The notes under the pieces are model-generated. The model was given only the letters and a program-made list of their open reading frames with translations. It ran no database searches and was not told where the DNA came from. Position numbers and translations under genes: made by a program. Shown here in pieces: positions 1 through 8,909 of a stretch of DNA of 64,000 nucleotides (positions are counted from its first letter, which is position 1; the number at the start of each line of letters is the position of its first letter). Source of the stretch: JABWBH01 sp964526695 (GTDB lineage Bacteria > Planctomycetota > Phycisphaerae > UBA1845); the NCBI GenBank assembly GCA_964526695.1, contig CAZGJA010000014.1, positions 5,464-69,463 on the forward strand, in the 5' to 3' direction.

Positions 1-1917
1 CGCCGACGCCTTGGCCGCCGCGTCCGTCAGTCGCTGCTGCGCCCGGAGCCGCGCCATGGAAAGCCGCACGGCCGAATCGCCGCCGATCGGCGCCAGCCCC
101 TTGACGGGATCTCCCATCAGCAGCCGCTCCACGCGCGCCTCGGCATCCGCCAGCGCCTTGGGATCCGCGTCCGGCTGCTTGGCGAGAACCTCTCGCGCCT
201 GGATCGCCTCATCGACGAGCGTGGCCCGCGCGACGCTGCCCGCGACGGCAGTCAGAATCTGCTCCGCTTCTCCCTCGGCGGTGTGGATCGCGTCGAGCTT
301 CTTGCCTTCCGCGGCGATGACGTCCTGAAACGCCTTGGCGACGCCGGCTTCATTGGGCGGATGGAGGCTCTCGATTCCGCAGAACACCACCTTGATCCCC
401 AGCCCGAACGCGTCGATCTCCGCTTGCAGACCCTTCTTCAGCTCTTCATTAAACGCCTGCCGACCCGGACCCATCAGCGTTTCCAGATCGACCCGGCTGG
501 CGCTTTCCGACAGCTTGCGAAACGCCAGCGACTCCAGAACCCGGTCCGGCTCTTCGTAGCTGTACAGGTATTTGTGCAGGTCGGTGATGTGATAGCGGAT
601 CGGCACGGACGCCATGACCGCGTTGACTGCCACGCTCTTGCCCTTCTCGGCCTCGGACTCATCCGCCGGTTTGGGCAGATTCTCGACGTTGCTCGAATGC
701 CCGACGATCAGCAGCATCTCCGCCTGGAACTTGTGCTCCTCCGTCCAGAGCACAGCCTTCTCGCGGCCGGTCTCCTCGGATTTGGCCGGTTCCGTCGGCG
801 CGTCGCCCACCACGAGCGTGCTGAGCCGCTTGACCGGCGCGCGCTGCACCCTCTCAATCGGCCAGGGCAGCTTCCAATGGAAGCCCGGCCCGAGCTGCTC
901 CCCTTCCGCGTGCACGCGCCGACCGAATCGCTCAATCACGGCCGCCTCGTCCGCGTCGATGATGACCACACTCGACAGCAGCACGACGAAGAGCATCGTC
1001 ACCAGCGTCAGCGGCAGGACCGTCGCCGCCAGAAGCTGATAGAACCACGTCTTGCTGACCTCGAAACCGAACTGGTAGTTGATCGCGTCGGCGATCGACT
1101 TGGCGATCCCGCCCGGCTCGGTCACCAGCCCCAGAAGCCGGCTGTCGAAGGCGGGTCGCGGCACCACGCCGGGGGTTCGCGGGCGGTAGAAATCGGCGAT
1201 GAAATTGCCCAGAAACTCGATGCCCAGCAGGAACATCAGGAAGCGGATGACCTGCGCCGCCAGCGGCTCCACCCAGGGGAAACTCCGCTCCGACACCACC
1301 ATCCCGAGCATCGCAATCGCGCACACAATCGAGCAGCCGGCCATGTACGCCGCGCCGGCGCGCATCAGGCTCCACTCGCGCTGTCGCGCCAGCCCGATCG
1401 CATGAGCGCGGAAGAAGTGACAGATCAGCCCCGCTGCCACGACAAACCACACGCACCGCAACGGATTCTGCGTCCGGTGGAACACGTCCGCGGCGGGTAC
1501 GGAGGCGAAAGGCCACTTCCAGTAGATGAACGAGCCGAGGATGCCGACCAGCGCCAGCACCAGCGTCGCCCCGGGCAGCAGCCAGCGGATCAGCCCCGCG
1601 AACTTGCGCCGCTCGATGTGCAGCGCCTCTTCGTCGATCTCGAAGAGCGCCGGGTCCGCGCCGCTGGTCCGCGCCCGCCGAAGCTCCTCGGCTTCCAGCG
1701 CCTCCGCGTTGACGCGCTGCACCTGCTTGAAAACCAGAATGAGCGACAGCCAAATGAGCAGCCCCGGCGCAACGAACCGGGCGGCCGCAAAGCACACATC
1801 CGACTTTGCCCAGTACGCAACGCCCATCAGGCAGGCGAACACGATCGTCTGGGCGATCAGCCCGAGAACCGCGTTATGCGTCGCCTGTCGGTCTTTCGGC
1901 ACCGCTGTCTGCATCAT
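1..1917 (-). CDS. SPFH-domain (HflK-like) multi-pass membrane protein, C-terminus cut by window edge
   Basis: The minus-strand frame is open from ATG at 1917 to base 1, at least 639 codons, so the C-terminus lies outside the window. The first ~290 residues hold several hydrophobic segments. A final membrane segment around residues 290-315 leads into an SPFH/prohibitin domain starting near VIERFGRR and running through HSSNVENLP and KLSESASRVDLETLMG to an Ala/Glu-rich helical tail. HflK-type proteins form membrane complexes that modulate the FtsH protease. The multi-span N-terminal extension is not in E. coli HflK, which has one membrane anchor. ATG-ATG at the start leaves three bases of ambiguity. 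No HflC partner is visible, but it could lie beyond the left edge. Confidence 0.8.
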   Translation of the reverse strand, partial: MMQTAVPKDRQATHNAVLGLIAQTIVFACLMGVAYWAKSDVCFAAARFVAPGLLIWLSLILVFKQVQRVNAEALEAEELRRARTSGADPALFEIDEEALHIERRKFAGLIRWLLPGATLVLALVGILGSFIYWKWPFASVPAADVFHRTQNPLRCVWFVVAAGLICHFFRAHAIGLARQREWSLMRAGAAYMAGCSIVCAIAMLGMVVSERSFPWVEPLAAQVIRFLMFLLGIEFLGNFIADFYRPRTPGVVPRPAFDSRLLGLVTEPGGIAKSIADAINYQFGFEVSKTWFYQLLAATVLPLTLVTMLFVVLLSSVVIIDADEAAVIERFGRRVHAEGEQLGPGFHWKLPWPIERVQRAPVKRLSTLVVGDAPTEPAKSEETGREKAVLWTEEHKFQAEMLLIVGHSSNVENLPKPADESEAEKGKSVAVNAVMASVPIRYHITDLHKYLYSYEEPDRVLESLAFRKLSESASRVDLETLMGPGRQAFNEELKKGLQAEIDAFGLGIKVVFCGIESLHPPNEAGVAKAFQDVIAAEGKKLDAIHTAEGEAEQILTAVAGSVARATLVDEAIQAREVLAKQPDADPKALADAEARVERLLMGDPVKGLAPIGGDSAVRLSMARLRAQQRLTDAAAKASA

Positions 1918-2175
1918 GCACGTCAACCCATCGAAATCGCCGGGGATTCCCGAACCCTCGCTGCGCGACCACCGTCTTAGAGGAGGGGCCGCGTTCCGCT
2001 CCTGCGTCCGGTTGTGGCGCGAGCCCGGAAGCTTACAATCCGTCGCGGGCGCTGCCAAGCGGAGTCGTTTGGCGTCAAGGCCGCGGACCGGAAAGCCCTC
2101 GGGCGGGCAGCTTGGGCGCAAGAGAAACCGGCGCCGCAGCAGGCTCGCCGCCTGCCGGCTCGATCAGAACCACTG

Positions 2176-3153
2176 ATGTTCACACGCTTTCTATCCATCG
2201 CCAGGGTGTCGTTTCTCGAAACGGTCAGGCAGCCGATCTACGGCGTCCTGCTGATCTGCACCGCGCTCATGCTCGTGTTCAACGTCTCCCTGGCGGCGTT
2301 CACCATGAGCGACGACAACAAGCTCCTCCTCGAGCTAGGTCTTTCTACGCTCCTGCTCAGCGGTTTGTTCTTGGCCTCGTTCAGCGCCACCGGCGTCATC
2401 AGCCGGGAGATTGAGAACAAGACGGTGCTGACGGTGGTGTCCAAGCCGGTGGGCAGGCCCGTCTTCTTGCTGGGGAAATTCGCTGGGTTGCTCGGAGCAA
2501 TCCTGCTGGCACATTACCTCAATACCCTGGTCTTCCTGCTTGCCCAAAGACATGGGGTTCTACAGACCACGGCGGAACCTTGGGACATGCCCGTCCTGCT
2601 CTTTGGCGGGCTGGGAGTGATCGTTCCGCTCATGCTCGCGGGGTTTGCTAACTACTTCTACGGCAAGGACTTCCCGCTTTCCGCGCTCGTGCTGACCACG
2701 CCCGCGCTCACCTTCTCGCTGGTCCTCGTGGCCTTTTTTGATGAAAAGTGGAACGCCATCTCGTTCGGGTCCAACTTCCCCGGCGGGCAGGTGATGATCG
2801 CCACCTTCCTCGTCCTGCTGTTCAACGTCATGCTCGCCGCCGTCGCCACCGCGGCCTCGACCCGATTCGGGCAGCTCATGACCTTGACCATCTGCGTCTT
2901 GTTCGTCTGCCTGGCGGTCGTTGCCGACTACGCCTTCGGCCAGTACGCCGAAAAATCCCAGCTCGCGGCCTGGTTGTACCATGTGGTGCCGAACCTCAGC
3001 CCGTTCTGGGTCATTGACGGGCTTTTTGCCGAAAAGGCCGAAACGACCGTGACCGGCGGCTACCTCCTCTACGCCCTCGCCTACAGCTCGCTCGTGACCA
3101 CCGCGTTCGTGAGCTTCGGAATCGCCCTCTTCAACCGGCGCGAAGTGGGCTGA
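2176..3153 (+). CDS. ABC-2 type transporter permease subunit
   Basis: 325 residues with about six hydrophobic segments and the ABC-2/NosY-like pattern: an N-terminal segment (MFTRFLSIARVSFLETVRQ), then SREIENKTVLTVVSKPVGR, typical of the cytoplasmic loop after the second membrane span. I chose the ATG at 2176 because the frame upstream to 2014 is charged and low-complexity; no strong ribosome-binding site is seen for either start. It would form the membrane channel of an ABC exporter, but no ATP-binding partner is next to it: the upstream gene is divergent and clpB follows. Substrate unknown. Confidence 0.8.
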   Translation: MFTRFLSIARVSFLETVRQPIYGVLLICTALMLVFNVSLAAFTMSDDNKLLLELGLSTLLLSGLFLASFSATGVISREIENKTVLTVVSKPVGRPVFLLGKFAGLLGAILLAHYLNTLVFLLAQRHGVLQTTAEPWDMPVLLFGGLGVIVPLMLAGFANYFYGKDFPLSALVLTTPALTFSLVLVAFFDEKWNAISFGSNFPGGQVMIATFLVLLFNVMLAAVATAASTRFGQLMTLTICVLFVCLAVVADYAFGQYAEKSQLAAWLYHVVPNLSPFWVIDGLFAEKAETTVTGGYLLYALAYSSLVTTAFVSFGIALFNRREVG

Positions 3154-3467
3154 TCCCAAGGCTCACGCGGTGGCTGAACCGGCGAGAGCTGAACCGGCGC
3201 AGCGCGCTGAGCGCTCTTCTCCCCCCTCCCCCCGGGAGGGGCCGGGGGAGGGCTTTTCCGCGCCGCAGCGCTTCTCGTAGCCGCATTCGCTCGCGCCCCG
3301 CGTTTCCCATGCCGTTTCGTCAGTCCGCCATGCCAACCCCACCCGCGCTCGAATCCGCATAACGCTTTGCAATATAACAGCTTACACTGCGTCACGCGCT
3401 CCGGCATGGAGCTTGCCCCCATGTACCGACGCAGCCGCGCCATGTCCACGCGGCGTTGGAAAAAGCC
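3154..3467. other. Intergenic stretch upstream of clpB
   Basis: No gene is recognised. Bases 3215-3255 hold a C-run/G-run hairpin (ctcccccctccccccgggag followed by a G-rich run), probably the end of the permease transcript. The AT-richer patch around 3362-3390 (tttgcaatataacagc) is the likeliest place for the clpB promoter. No HrcA-type (CIRCE) inverted repeat is seen. Confidence 0.4.
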
Positions 3468-6257
3468 ATGAACCTCGAACGATTCACAGTCCGAGCGACG
3501 GGAACGATCCAGAGTGCCGAGCAACAAGCCCGCTCGGCCGGCCACCCGGAGCTTACCCCGCTGCACCTGCTCCACGCCCTGATCGGTGAGTCCGACGCCG
3601 CTGAGCGGAGCATCGGGGTTTCGATGCTCGAACGCACCGGCATCTCCGTCTCTCAGGTCCGGGCCTTGGTCAGCGCCGAGCTGGCCCGCCTGCCACGAAT
3701 GACCGGCGGCTCGCTCACCCCTTCCCGCGGATTCCTGGATGTGCTGGCCTGCGCAGAGAAGGAGGCCGCACGCCTGAAGGACCAGTATGTCTCCGTGGAG
3801 CACCTGCTCCTCGCGCTGCTGGAAACCCGCAGCGAGGCGAGCGAGGTGCTGACCCTGTGCGGCTTGAAGCGGGCGGACCTCCTCTCGGCCATGAAGCACA
3901 TCCGCGGCTCCGCCTCTGTCAGCACGCAGGATCCTGAGGCGACTTATGAAGCGCTGCTGCGCTACGGGCGGGATCTGGTGCAGATGGCCCGGCAGGGGAA
4001 GCTCGATCCGGTGATCGGACGTGACGACGAAATCCGACGCGTCATGCAGGTGCTCGCGCGCCGAACGAAGAACAACCCCGTGCTCATTGGCGAGCCGGGC
4101 GTCGGCAAGACCGCGATCGTCGAGGGCCTCGCCCAGCGCATCCTCGCGGGCGACGTGCCCGAAGTCCTGAAAGAAAAGCGCGTTGTTGCGCTGGATATGG
4201 GAGCTTTGATCGCCGGCGCGAAGTATCGGGGCGAATTCGAGGAACGCCTGAAGGCTGTCGTCCGCGAGGTCGTCGAGTCCGACGGTCGCGTCATCCTCTT
4301 CATCGACGAGCTGCACACCGTCGTCGGCGCGGGCAAGGCTGAAGGCTCGATGGACGCGGGGAACCTGCTCAAGCCGGCGCTGGCCCGCGGCGAGCTGCGT
4401 TGCATCGGCGCGACCACCCTCGACGAGTACCGCAAGCACGTCGAGAAGGACAAGGCGCTGGAGCGCCGCTTCCAGACCATCTACGTTACGGAGCCGACCG
4501 TCGAGGACACCATCGCCATCCTCCGCGGCCTCAAGCAGCGCTATGACACGCACCACGGCGTGCGCATTCAGGACGCCGCGCTGGTCGCCGCCGCGACGCT
4601 CTCGCATCGCTACATCGCCGACCGTCACCTGCCCGACAAGGCGATCGACCTCATCGACGAGGCCGCCTCGCGCCTGCGCATCGAGAACGACTCGATGCCC
4701 GCGGAGGTGGACGCACTGCATCGGCGCATCATGCAGCTTGAGATCGAGCGCGAGGCGCTGAAAAAGGAGAAGGACGACGCCAGCCTCAAGCAGCTTCGCC
4801 AGACCGAGAAGGAACTCGCGGAGAACAAGGAGGATTTCAACCGCCTCAAGGCACAATGGCAGAGCGAGAAAGACGCCATCGCGGCGATCAAGTCGATCAA
4901 GGAGGAACTGGCCCGCAAGCAGACCGACCTCGATGCCGCCCGCCGCCGGTATGACTGGGGCGAGGCCGCGAAGCTGGAGCGCGGCGAGATTCCGCAGTTG
5001 GAGCGGGACTTGAAAGCGCGCGAGTCGAAGCTCGTCGATCTGCACCGCAGCGGTCAGGCGCTCCTGCGCGAGGAGGTCACCGCGGAGGAGATCGCCGAAG
5101 TCGTCAGCAAGTGGACCGGCGTGCCCGTGACGCGGCTGATGGTAGGCGAGAAGCAGAAGCTCATCCACATGGAGGAGCGCCTGCACGAGCGCCTCATCGG
5201 CCAGGACGAAGCCGTCCGCGCCGTGTCGGATGCCGTGCGCCGCTCGCGCGCCGGGCTGGGCGACCCCAACCGCCCGGTCGGATCATTCCTGTTCCTCGGT
5301 CCCACGGGCGTGGGCAAGACGGAGTTGTGCAAGGCGCTGGCGGAGTTCCTCTTCGACGACGAGGCCGCGTTCGTCCGCATCGACATGAGCGAGTTCATGG
5401 AGCAGCACGCGGTCGCGCGGCTCATCGGCGCGCCGCCCGGATACGTCGGCTATGAAGAAGGCGGCATGTTGACGGAAGCCGTTCACCGCCGGCCTTATTG
5501 CGTGATCCTCTTTGATGAAGTGGAAAAGGCACACCGCGACGTCTTCAACGTCCTGCTCCAGGTGCTCGACGACGGCCGCCTGACCGACGGTCACGGTCGC
5601 GTCGTGGACTTCAAGAACACGATCATCGCCATGACCAGCAACATCGGCAGCGAGTACATCGCGCAAATGGGCGCCGGGTGGCACGGCTCTCCGAGCTGTG
5701 AATCCCAGCCGCGCCCGTCAGGAAGCGCCCCCTCTGAACAGAGCCGCGACCGTGAGGGAGCGAATTCCTCCGAACCGTACCGCGACCGTGAGGGAGCGGG
5801 TTCCCGAGCCGCCAGCCTAAGCCCGCGCGAAACGCCAGGCACCGACGCCTCCCTCGCAGCGGAAGAAGGCTGCCCCGCCGACATCGAGACCGAAATGAAA
5901 GTCAAGGAAGCCCTCAAGCAACACTTCCGCCCGGAGTTCCTCAACCGCATCGACGAGACGATCCTCTTCCACCGCCTCACGCGCGAAGACCTCGCTCGCA
6001 TCGTGGACATCCAGCTCCGCCAGCTCCAACAACGCCTGCTTGCGCGCGAGATGACGCTGACCCTGACCGACGCCGCCCGTCGCAAGCTCGCCTCCGACGG
6101 CTACGACCCGGTGTACGGCGCCCGCCCCCTCAAGCGGCTGATCCAGCAGGAAATCGAAAACCCGCTGGCGCGAAAAATCCTCGCGGGAGAGTTCGCGCCA
6201 GGAGACACCATCGCCGTGGACGTCGCGGGCGATGTTTATGCGTTCGCCAAGCGATGA
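3468..6257 (+). CDS. clpB: ATP-dependent chaperone ClpB (Hsp100)
   Basis: 929 residues from ATG 3468 (MNLERFTVRATG), the usual ClpB start; an in-frame TTG lies 12 bases upstream. Order: N-terminal Clp repeats (1-150), first AAA+ module with GEPGVGKT near residue 208 and FIDELHT, a Glu/Lys-rich coiled-coil middle domain (about 410-530), then second AAA+ module with GPTGVGKT near 610 and LFDEVEKAH. ClpB extracts proteins from aggregates together with DnaK. It is about 70 residues longer than E. coli ClpB because of a low-complexity insert (about residues 738-808) just after the sensor motif TSNIGS. The C-terminal D2 domain (FRPEFLNRIDE, YGARPLKRLIQ) is intact, so the protein is probably functional. 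Confidence 0.97.
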   Translation: MNLERFTVRATGTIQSAEQQARSAGHPELTPLHLLHALIGESDAAERSIGVSMLERTGISVSQVRALVSAELARLPRMTGGSLTPSRGFLDVLACAEKEAARLKDQYVSVEHLLLALLETRSEASEVLTLCGLKRADLLSAMKHIRGSASVSTQDPEATYEALLRYGRDLVQMARQGKLDPVIGRDDEIRRVMQVLARRTKNNPVLIGEPGVGKTAIVEGLAQRILAGDVPEVLKEKRVVALDMGALIAGAKYRGEFEERLKAVVREVVESDGRVILFIDELHTVVGAGKAEGSMDAGNLLKPALARGELRCIGATTLDEYRKHVEKDKALERRFQTIYVTEPTVEDTIAILRGLKQRYDTHHGVRIQDAALVAAATLSHRYIADRHLPDKAIDLIDEAASRLRIENDSMPAEVDALHRRIMQLEIEREALKKEKDDASLKQLRQTEKELAENKEDFNRLKAQWQSEKDAIAAIKSIKEELARKQTDLDAARRRYDWGEAAKLERGEIPQLERDLKARESKLVDLHRSGQALLREEVTAEEIAEVVSKWTGVPVTRLMVGEKQKLIHMEERLHERLIGQDEAVRAVSDAVRRSRAGLGDPNRPVGSFLFLGPTGVGKTELCKALAEFLFDDEAAFVRIDMSEFMEQHAVARLIGAPPGYVGYEEGGMLTEAVHRRPYCVILFDEVEKAHRDVFNVLLQVLDDGRLTDGHGRVVDFKNTIIAMTSNIGSEYIAQMGAGWHGSPSCESQPRPSGSAPSEQSRDREGANSSEPYRDREGAGSRAASLSPRETPGTDASLAAEEGCPADIETEMKVKEALKQHFRPEFLNRIDETILFHRLTREDLARIVDIQLRQLQQRLLAREMTLTLTDAARRKLASDGYDPVYGARPLKRLIQQEIENPLARKILAGEFAPGDTIAVDVAGDVYAFAKR
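5701..5815 (+). repeat. Dispersed repeat inserted in frame in clpB
   Basis: The insert in ClpB contains two copies of ccgcgaccgtgagggagcg (5744-5762 and 5780-5798), read as RDREGA twice, plus gcgcccgtcaggaagcgccc just before. The composition is unlike the rest of ClpB and the reading frame is kept. It looks like an intergenic repeat family that entered a tolerant surface loop. Confidence 0.7.
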
Positions 6258-6321
6258 GCGCTGCGAGCCTGTCTGGACATTGTTTGGAGCCGCGGCGATA
6301 ATCCTTGAAGGAGTGGCCATC

Positions 6322-6759
6322 ATGGTTGCAACGAAGGATGCCGACATGGGTCGTTTCTCGGTGGATTTGGAGTTGGCGAACAACCGGGATCTCGATCTTG
6401 CAAGCGCCGGTCACCTGCCCGCGGCCAGTGTGCGCCGCGCGCGAGTTCGCGGCGTCGTGGACACCGGCGCTACCCGTCTCGTCCTGCCCGAATCGGTGGC
6501 CCTTACGCTCGGACTCGAAACCGTCGGCGACGTCGCGGTCCGCTACGCGGATGGCCGCACCGCGCAACGTCCGATGGTCGGCGGAATCCACCTGACCTGC
6601 GTCGGCCGCAGCAGCATCTTCAACGCCATCGTCGAACCGGCCCGCGACTCCGCGCTCATCGGCGCGATTGTGATGGAAGATCTGGACTTGATCGCGGATT
6701 GCTCGCGGCAGGCGCTGGTTCCCCGTGACCCGAGGCAGATTATTTCTGAAATCGAATGA
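6322..6759 (+). CDS. Retroviral-type (clan AA) aspartic protease family protein
   Basis: 145 residues from ATG 6322, preceded by gaaggag at 6307-6313. The frame is open further up to 6232, overlapping the end of clpB, but that stretch has no good start. The catalytic-type motif VDTGATRLVLP lies near residue 48, followed by a hydrophobic core (HLTCVGRSSIFNAIV) and LIGAIVMEDLDLI near the end, the usual ILG-like pattern of single-lobe pepsin-like proteases that work as dimers. No signal peptide is seen. Substrate unknown. Families like this are common as stand-alone genes in planctomycetes and cyanobacteria. Confidence 0.75.
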   Translation: MVATKDADMGRFSVDLELANNRDLDLASAGHLPAASVRRARVRGVVDTGATRLVLPESVALTLGLETVGDVAVRYADGRTAQRPMVGGIHLTCVGRSSIFNAIVEPARDSALIGAIVMEDLDLIADCSRQALVPRDPRQIISEIE

Positions 6760-6811
6760 ACTGCACAGACCTGCTTCCGATTCCCATTCCAGCAGTTTCC
6801 ACCGTGGCTGG

Positions 6812-7006
6812 TTACCGGACAGTCGCCTCAGCTCCGGCAATAGCCCTCCACATTCTCGCTACCGGGTCGTCCGCGTTTTCCAGTCGTGGGCGAATCCGTT
6901 CACACCGCTCGTCATCGGTCAAGCCGGCAAAACAGCGCTCCATCCCTTGCTGAATCTGGTCCTTCATCTCAATACGGTCAAGTGATCTCATGCGCGTGGA
7001 TCCCAT
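6812..7006 (-). CDS. 64-residue small protein, first of two paralogues (putative antitoxin-like)
   Basis: The start at 7006 was chosen because it gives exactly the length of the paralogue at 8063-8257 and aligns residue by residue. Shared features are E-M-K at residues 13-15, then AG[LM]TDDER, R.LE..D.PVAR.WRA and the identical end ATVR. The protein is helical and charged, with no membrane segment. Its paralogue sits directly behind a PIN-domain gene; this copy sits 87 bases behind a broken TIR-like/winged-helix gene with no PIN gene next to it. An antitoxin or toxin-partner role is inference from context only. Confidence 0.6.
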   Translation of the reverse strand: MGSTRMRSLDRIEMKDQIQQGMERCFAGLTDDERCERIRPRLENADDPVARMWRAIAGAEATVR

Positions 7007-7093
7007 ACGAATTCCAATGAGGACCGATTCTTGATCGGTTTGCAGGCAAGCTCCGTGCAGCGGATGAGCTGGTTTCCGCTTGCAGGAAGCCAA

Positions 7094-7888
7094 TCAGAAT
7101 GGTGGTGGCTCGTTGAAACCAGGCGCCGCGGCCGGCGATCTCCACTTCGGTCGGGGTTTCGGGGAGTTGTGAAGCGGGATCCTATCCTGATTCTTGAGAA
7201 GCCATTCATCGCCCTGTCTTGAAGTACGAATTCTCACGAAAGTCTCGCCCGACTCATCGAGATCTTCGCTCGTATCGATCATCTTCTGTCGAGAAAGGGA
7301 TCGCATCGCTATCCCCGAAGCTGCGCCGGTGTACCCCGCTTGTTCCATCGAATTCCAGAGGTACCCCTGGGACATGCCCTTTGGGTCGGGATAACCCACT
7401 ATCAGCGAAAGGAAAGCAATCTCATGCGGCGTCAGGCCGCTCGTGGGTGCAATGGGATTCTCCGCAAGCACGTCGATTCTGTCGGCTTGGTCCAAGATCG
7501 CCCCAAGCCGCTCGGTAATCTACGGCCGGAGGGCGTCGAAATCGCTTGGACTTTGCACCTCGTACTTGATGATTGTCCGATGCTGGACATCGAATGGATA
7601 ATGCCCTCCTCTCTCTGTCGAACAGACCAGGCAGCACTCCTTCCTTCTCGCCAGCGCGTATCCGAACTCGAACCAGACGTTCGGATTGTCTTCCGTAAGT
7701 TCGACAAAGCAAGCCGCCGCCGCCCCGATCCTTTGCTCTATTTCGAGGATCGGAATTGACACCCCCGGATCCCGATCAACACGGTCGGGTTCCAGTCCAG
7801 CCGCACGGATGGCAGGTTCAAATGTGTCATCGTACCGCTTGTCAAACTTCCCTCGATCGAAAGGCTGGATTACGAAACAGGTTGGCAT
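7094..7888 (-). pseudogene. TIR-like nucleotide-binding protein plus winged-helix domain, split by an in-frame TAG
   Basis: The first half (ATG 7888, 122 codons) is MPTCFVIQPFDRG...ITV-type: a TIR-like fold with AACFVELTEDNPNVWFEFGY and YPFDVQHRTIIKY. It then meets TAG at 7522-7520. The same frame continues at once with ITERLGAILDQADRIDVL and a ~120-residue helical part (LTPHEIAFLSLI, MRSLSRQKMIDTSED) resembling a winged helix. Members of this TIR-like family normally continue past this point with an 'I-T-x-R-L' helix, so I read it as one gene with a nonsense codon. Alternatively, two proteins are made, the second from a TTG at 7495. TIR-like proteins of this kind occur in phage-defence loci. 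Confidence 0.6.
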
Positions 7889-7921
7889 TAGTGAGCTTCC
7901 TCGTCCCAGAGAAAATGACGT

Positions 7922-8003
7922 CCATCTCCGCTCCGCGATGCGCCTCCCCTGCAGGAACAGCAGAAGATAATCTGCCCCCCCCCCCGCCGCCTTGCAAGCC
8001 GTG
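7922..8003 (-). repeat. Old, decayed copy of the P5C dehydrogenase gene 3' end
   Basis: On the minus strand this matches the last ~27 codons of the dehydrogenase gene at 9413-11131. The shared core is gattatct.ctgctgttcctgcagggg-like sequence with a stretched G run that destroys the frame. It is more diverged than the copy at 8758-8855. It lies between the TIR-like gene and the 64-residue protein/PIN pair. Confidence 0.65.
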
Positions 8004-8062
8004 CCGAAGCGGCATCAGGATTGGACTTCGCCCCCCCCCGTGCGTTCCCGACCCGAAGTTGT

Positions 8063-8257
8063 TCAGCGAACCGTCGCATCCCGCGAAGCCAGCGCTCGCC
8101 ACTTTCTCGCAACCGGATTGTCGGATGTCTCCAGGTAACGATTCATGGCTTCTCGCCGTTCGTCGTCGGTCATTCCGGCATATCGGCGCTCGAACGCGGA
8201 TTGCAGTTGATTCTTCATCTCCACACAATCGAACGTCTTCTCGGTTTGCGAACTCAT
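8063..8257 (-). CDS. 64-residue small protein, second paralogue, partner of the PIN gene
   Basis: ATG at 8257 overlaps the PIN gene stop at 8254 (ATGA), so the two are translationally coupled. It begins MSSQTEKTFDCVEMKNQLQ and ends ALASRDATVR. The FDCVEMK stretch resembles what I recall from small proteins encoded next to PIN genes of this type in other genomes; this is recollection, not a search. It is the likely regulatory partner of the PIN protein. Confidence 0.65.
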   Translation of the reverse strand: MSSQTEKTFDCVEMKNQLQSAFERRYAGMTDDERREAMNRYLETSDNPVARKWRALASRDATVR

Positions 8258-8706
8258 ACGACCTCCATCGGCGAGCGAATCTCGATAGGACCGTAACCTT
8301 CTCGCAGGTTGACGGCATTGAATCCTCTTATCTTCTCAAAGTGCACGATATGCTTGAAGTTCCAACTCACGATCATGTCCGCGCGTTGGACGGTGGCAAG
8401 CGCGACATGGTGGGCATCCACCGCTGAGCCGGACCCAACGACACCGGCTTCAAGGTAGGCATCCCTGAGCTTCTCGGCTTCCGGAGTCGACCGTATTCGC
8501 TCGAGCGCTTCAATGGGAATCGCGTTAAGGATTGCCCGGACCCTCTCCGGAGCATCTTCCAACTCCGCCGCCAACAGATTGGAAAGCAGCAACGTCACTC
8601 GTCCGCCTGCGGCTTCGTTCAACAGGAGATTGCTCTCGCGAGCGAATTCCGCATCGAGGCAGCCACCCAAGATCGATGTATCTATGTAGATGCGAAGACG
8701 CTTCAT
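8254..8706 (-). CDS. PIN-domain ribonuclease-like protein (VapC-like toxin)
   Basis: 150 residues; start ATG 8706 is preceded by aaaggagag. PIN signatures are visible: YIDTSILGG near residue 8 (first Asp), an acidic AELEDA near 47, AVDAHHVALA near 95, then DMIVSWNFKHIV and FNAVNLREGYGPIEIRSP. PIN toxins cleave RNA with three or four acidic residues binding metal. In this subfamily the fourth position is commonly replaced by the WNFKHI motif. It is paired with the 64-residue gene in a 4-base overlap. The order is toxin first, partner second, the reverse of classic vapBC. Confidence 0.8.
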   Translation of the reverse strand: MKRLRIYIDTSILGGCLDAEFARESNLLLNEAAGGRVTLLLSNLLAAELEDAPERVRAILNAIPIEALERIRSTPEAEKLRDAYLEAGVVGSGSAVDAHHVALATVQRADMIVSWNFKHIVHFEKIRGFNAVNLREGYGPIEIRSPMEVV

Positions 8707-8757
8707 GGTTCTCTCCTTTCGTCAGGTGGCAAGCGCGGCTCTTGAGATTGTAGCATC

Positions 8758-8855
8758 CTACCACCGCTCCGTAATGCTCTTCCCCTGCAGGAACAGCAGC
8801 AGATAATCCCGCCCCCCGGCTTTGCTGTCCGTGCCGGACATGTTGAAGCCGCCGA
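8758..8855 (-). repeat. Second copy of the P5C dehydrogenase gene 3' end (98 bp)
   Basis: By eye it differs from 9413-9510 at about seven of 98 positions, and all are silent. It still reads GGFNMSGTDSKAGG... to ITERW and a TAG stop in the same frame. It begins two bases before the stop codon in both copies and ends at the same base. It separates the PIN module from the DUF2442/DUF4160 module. Confidence 0.85.
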
Positions 8856-8909
8856 GAATCGGGCTCGGTGGCAGCGCCTCTCAGTCGCGCGGGAGCGTCC
8901 TGCTGCGCC

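Noticed and set aside
283..1980. 565-codon open frame on the plus strand opposite the HflK-like gene
   Set aside because: Composition (His, Arg, Gln-rich, no domain) is that of an antisense shadow; the minus frame has membrane segments and an SPFH domain.
3081..5186. 701-codon minus-strand frame opposite clpB
   Set aside because: Shadow of a GC-rich gene; clpB in the plus frame is unambiguous.
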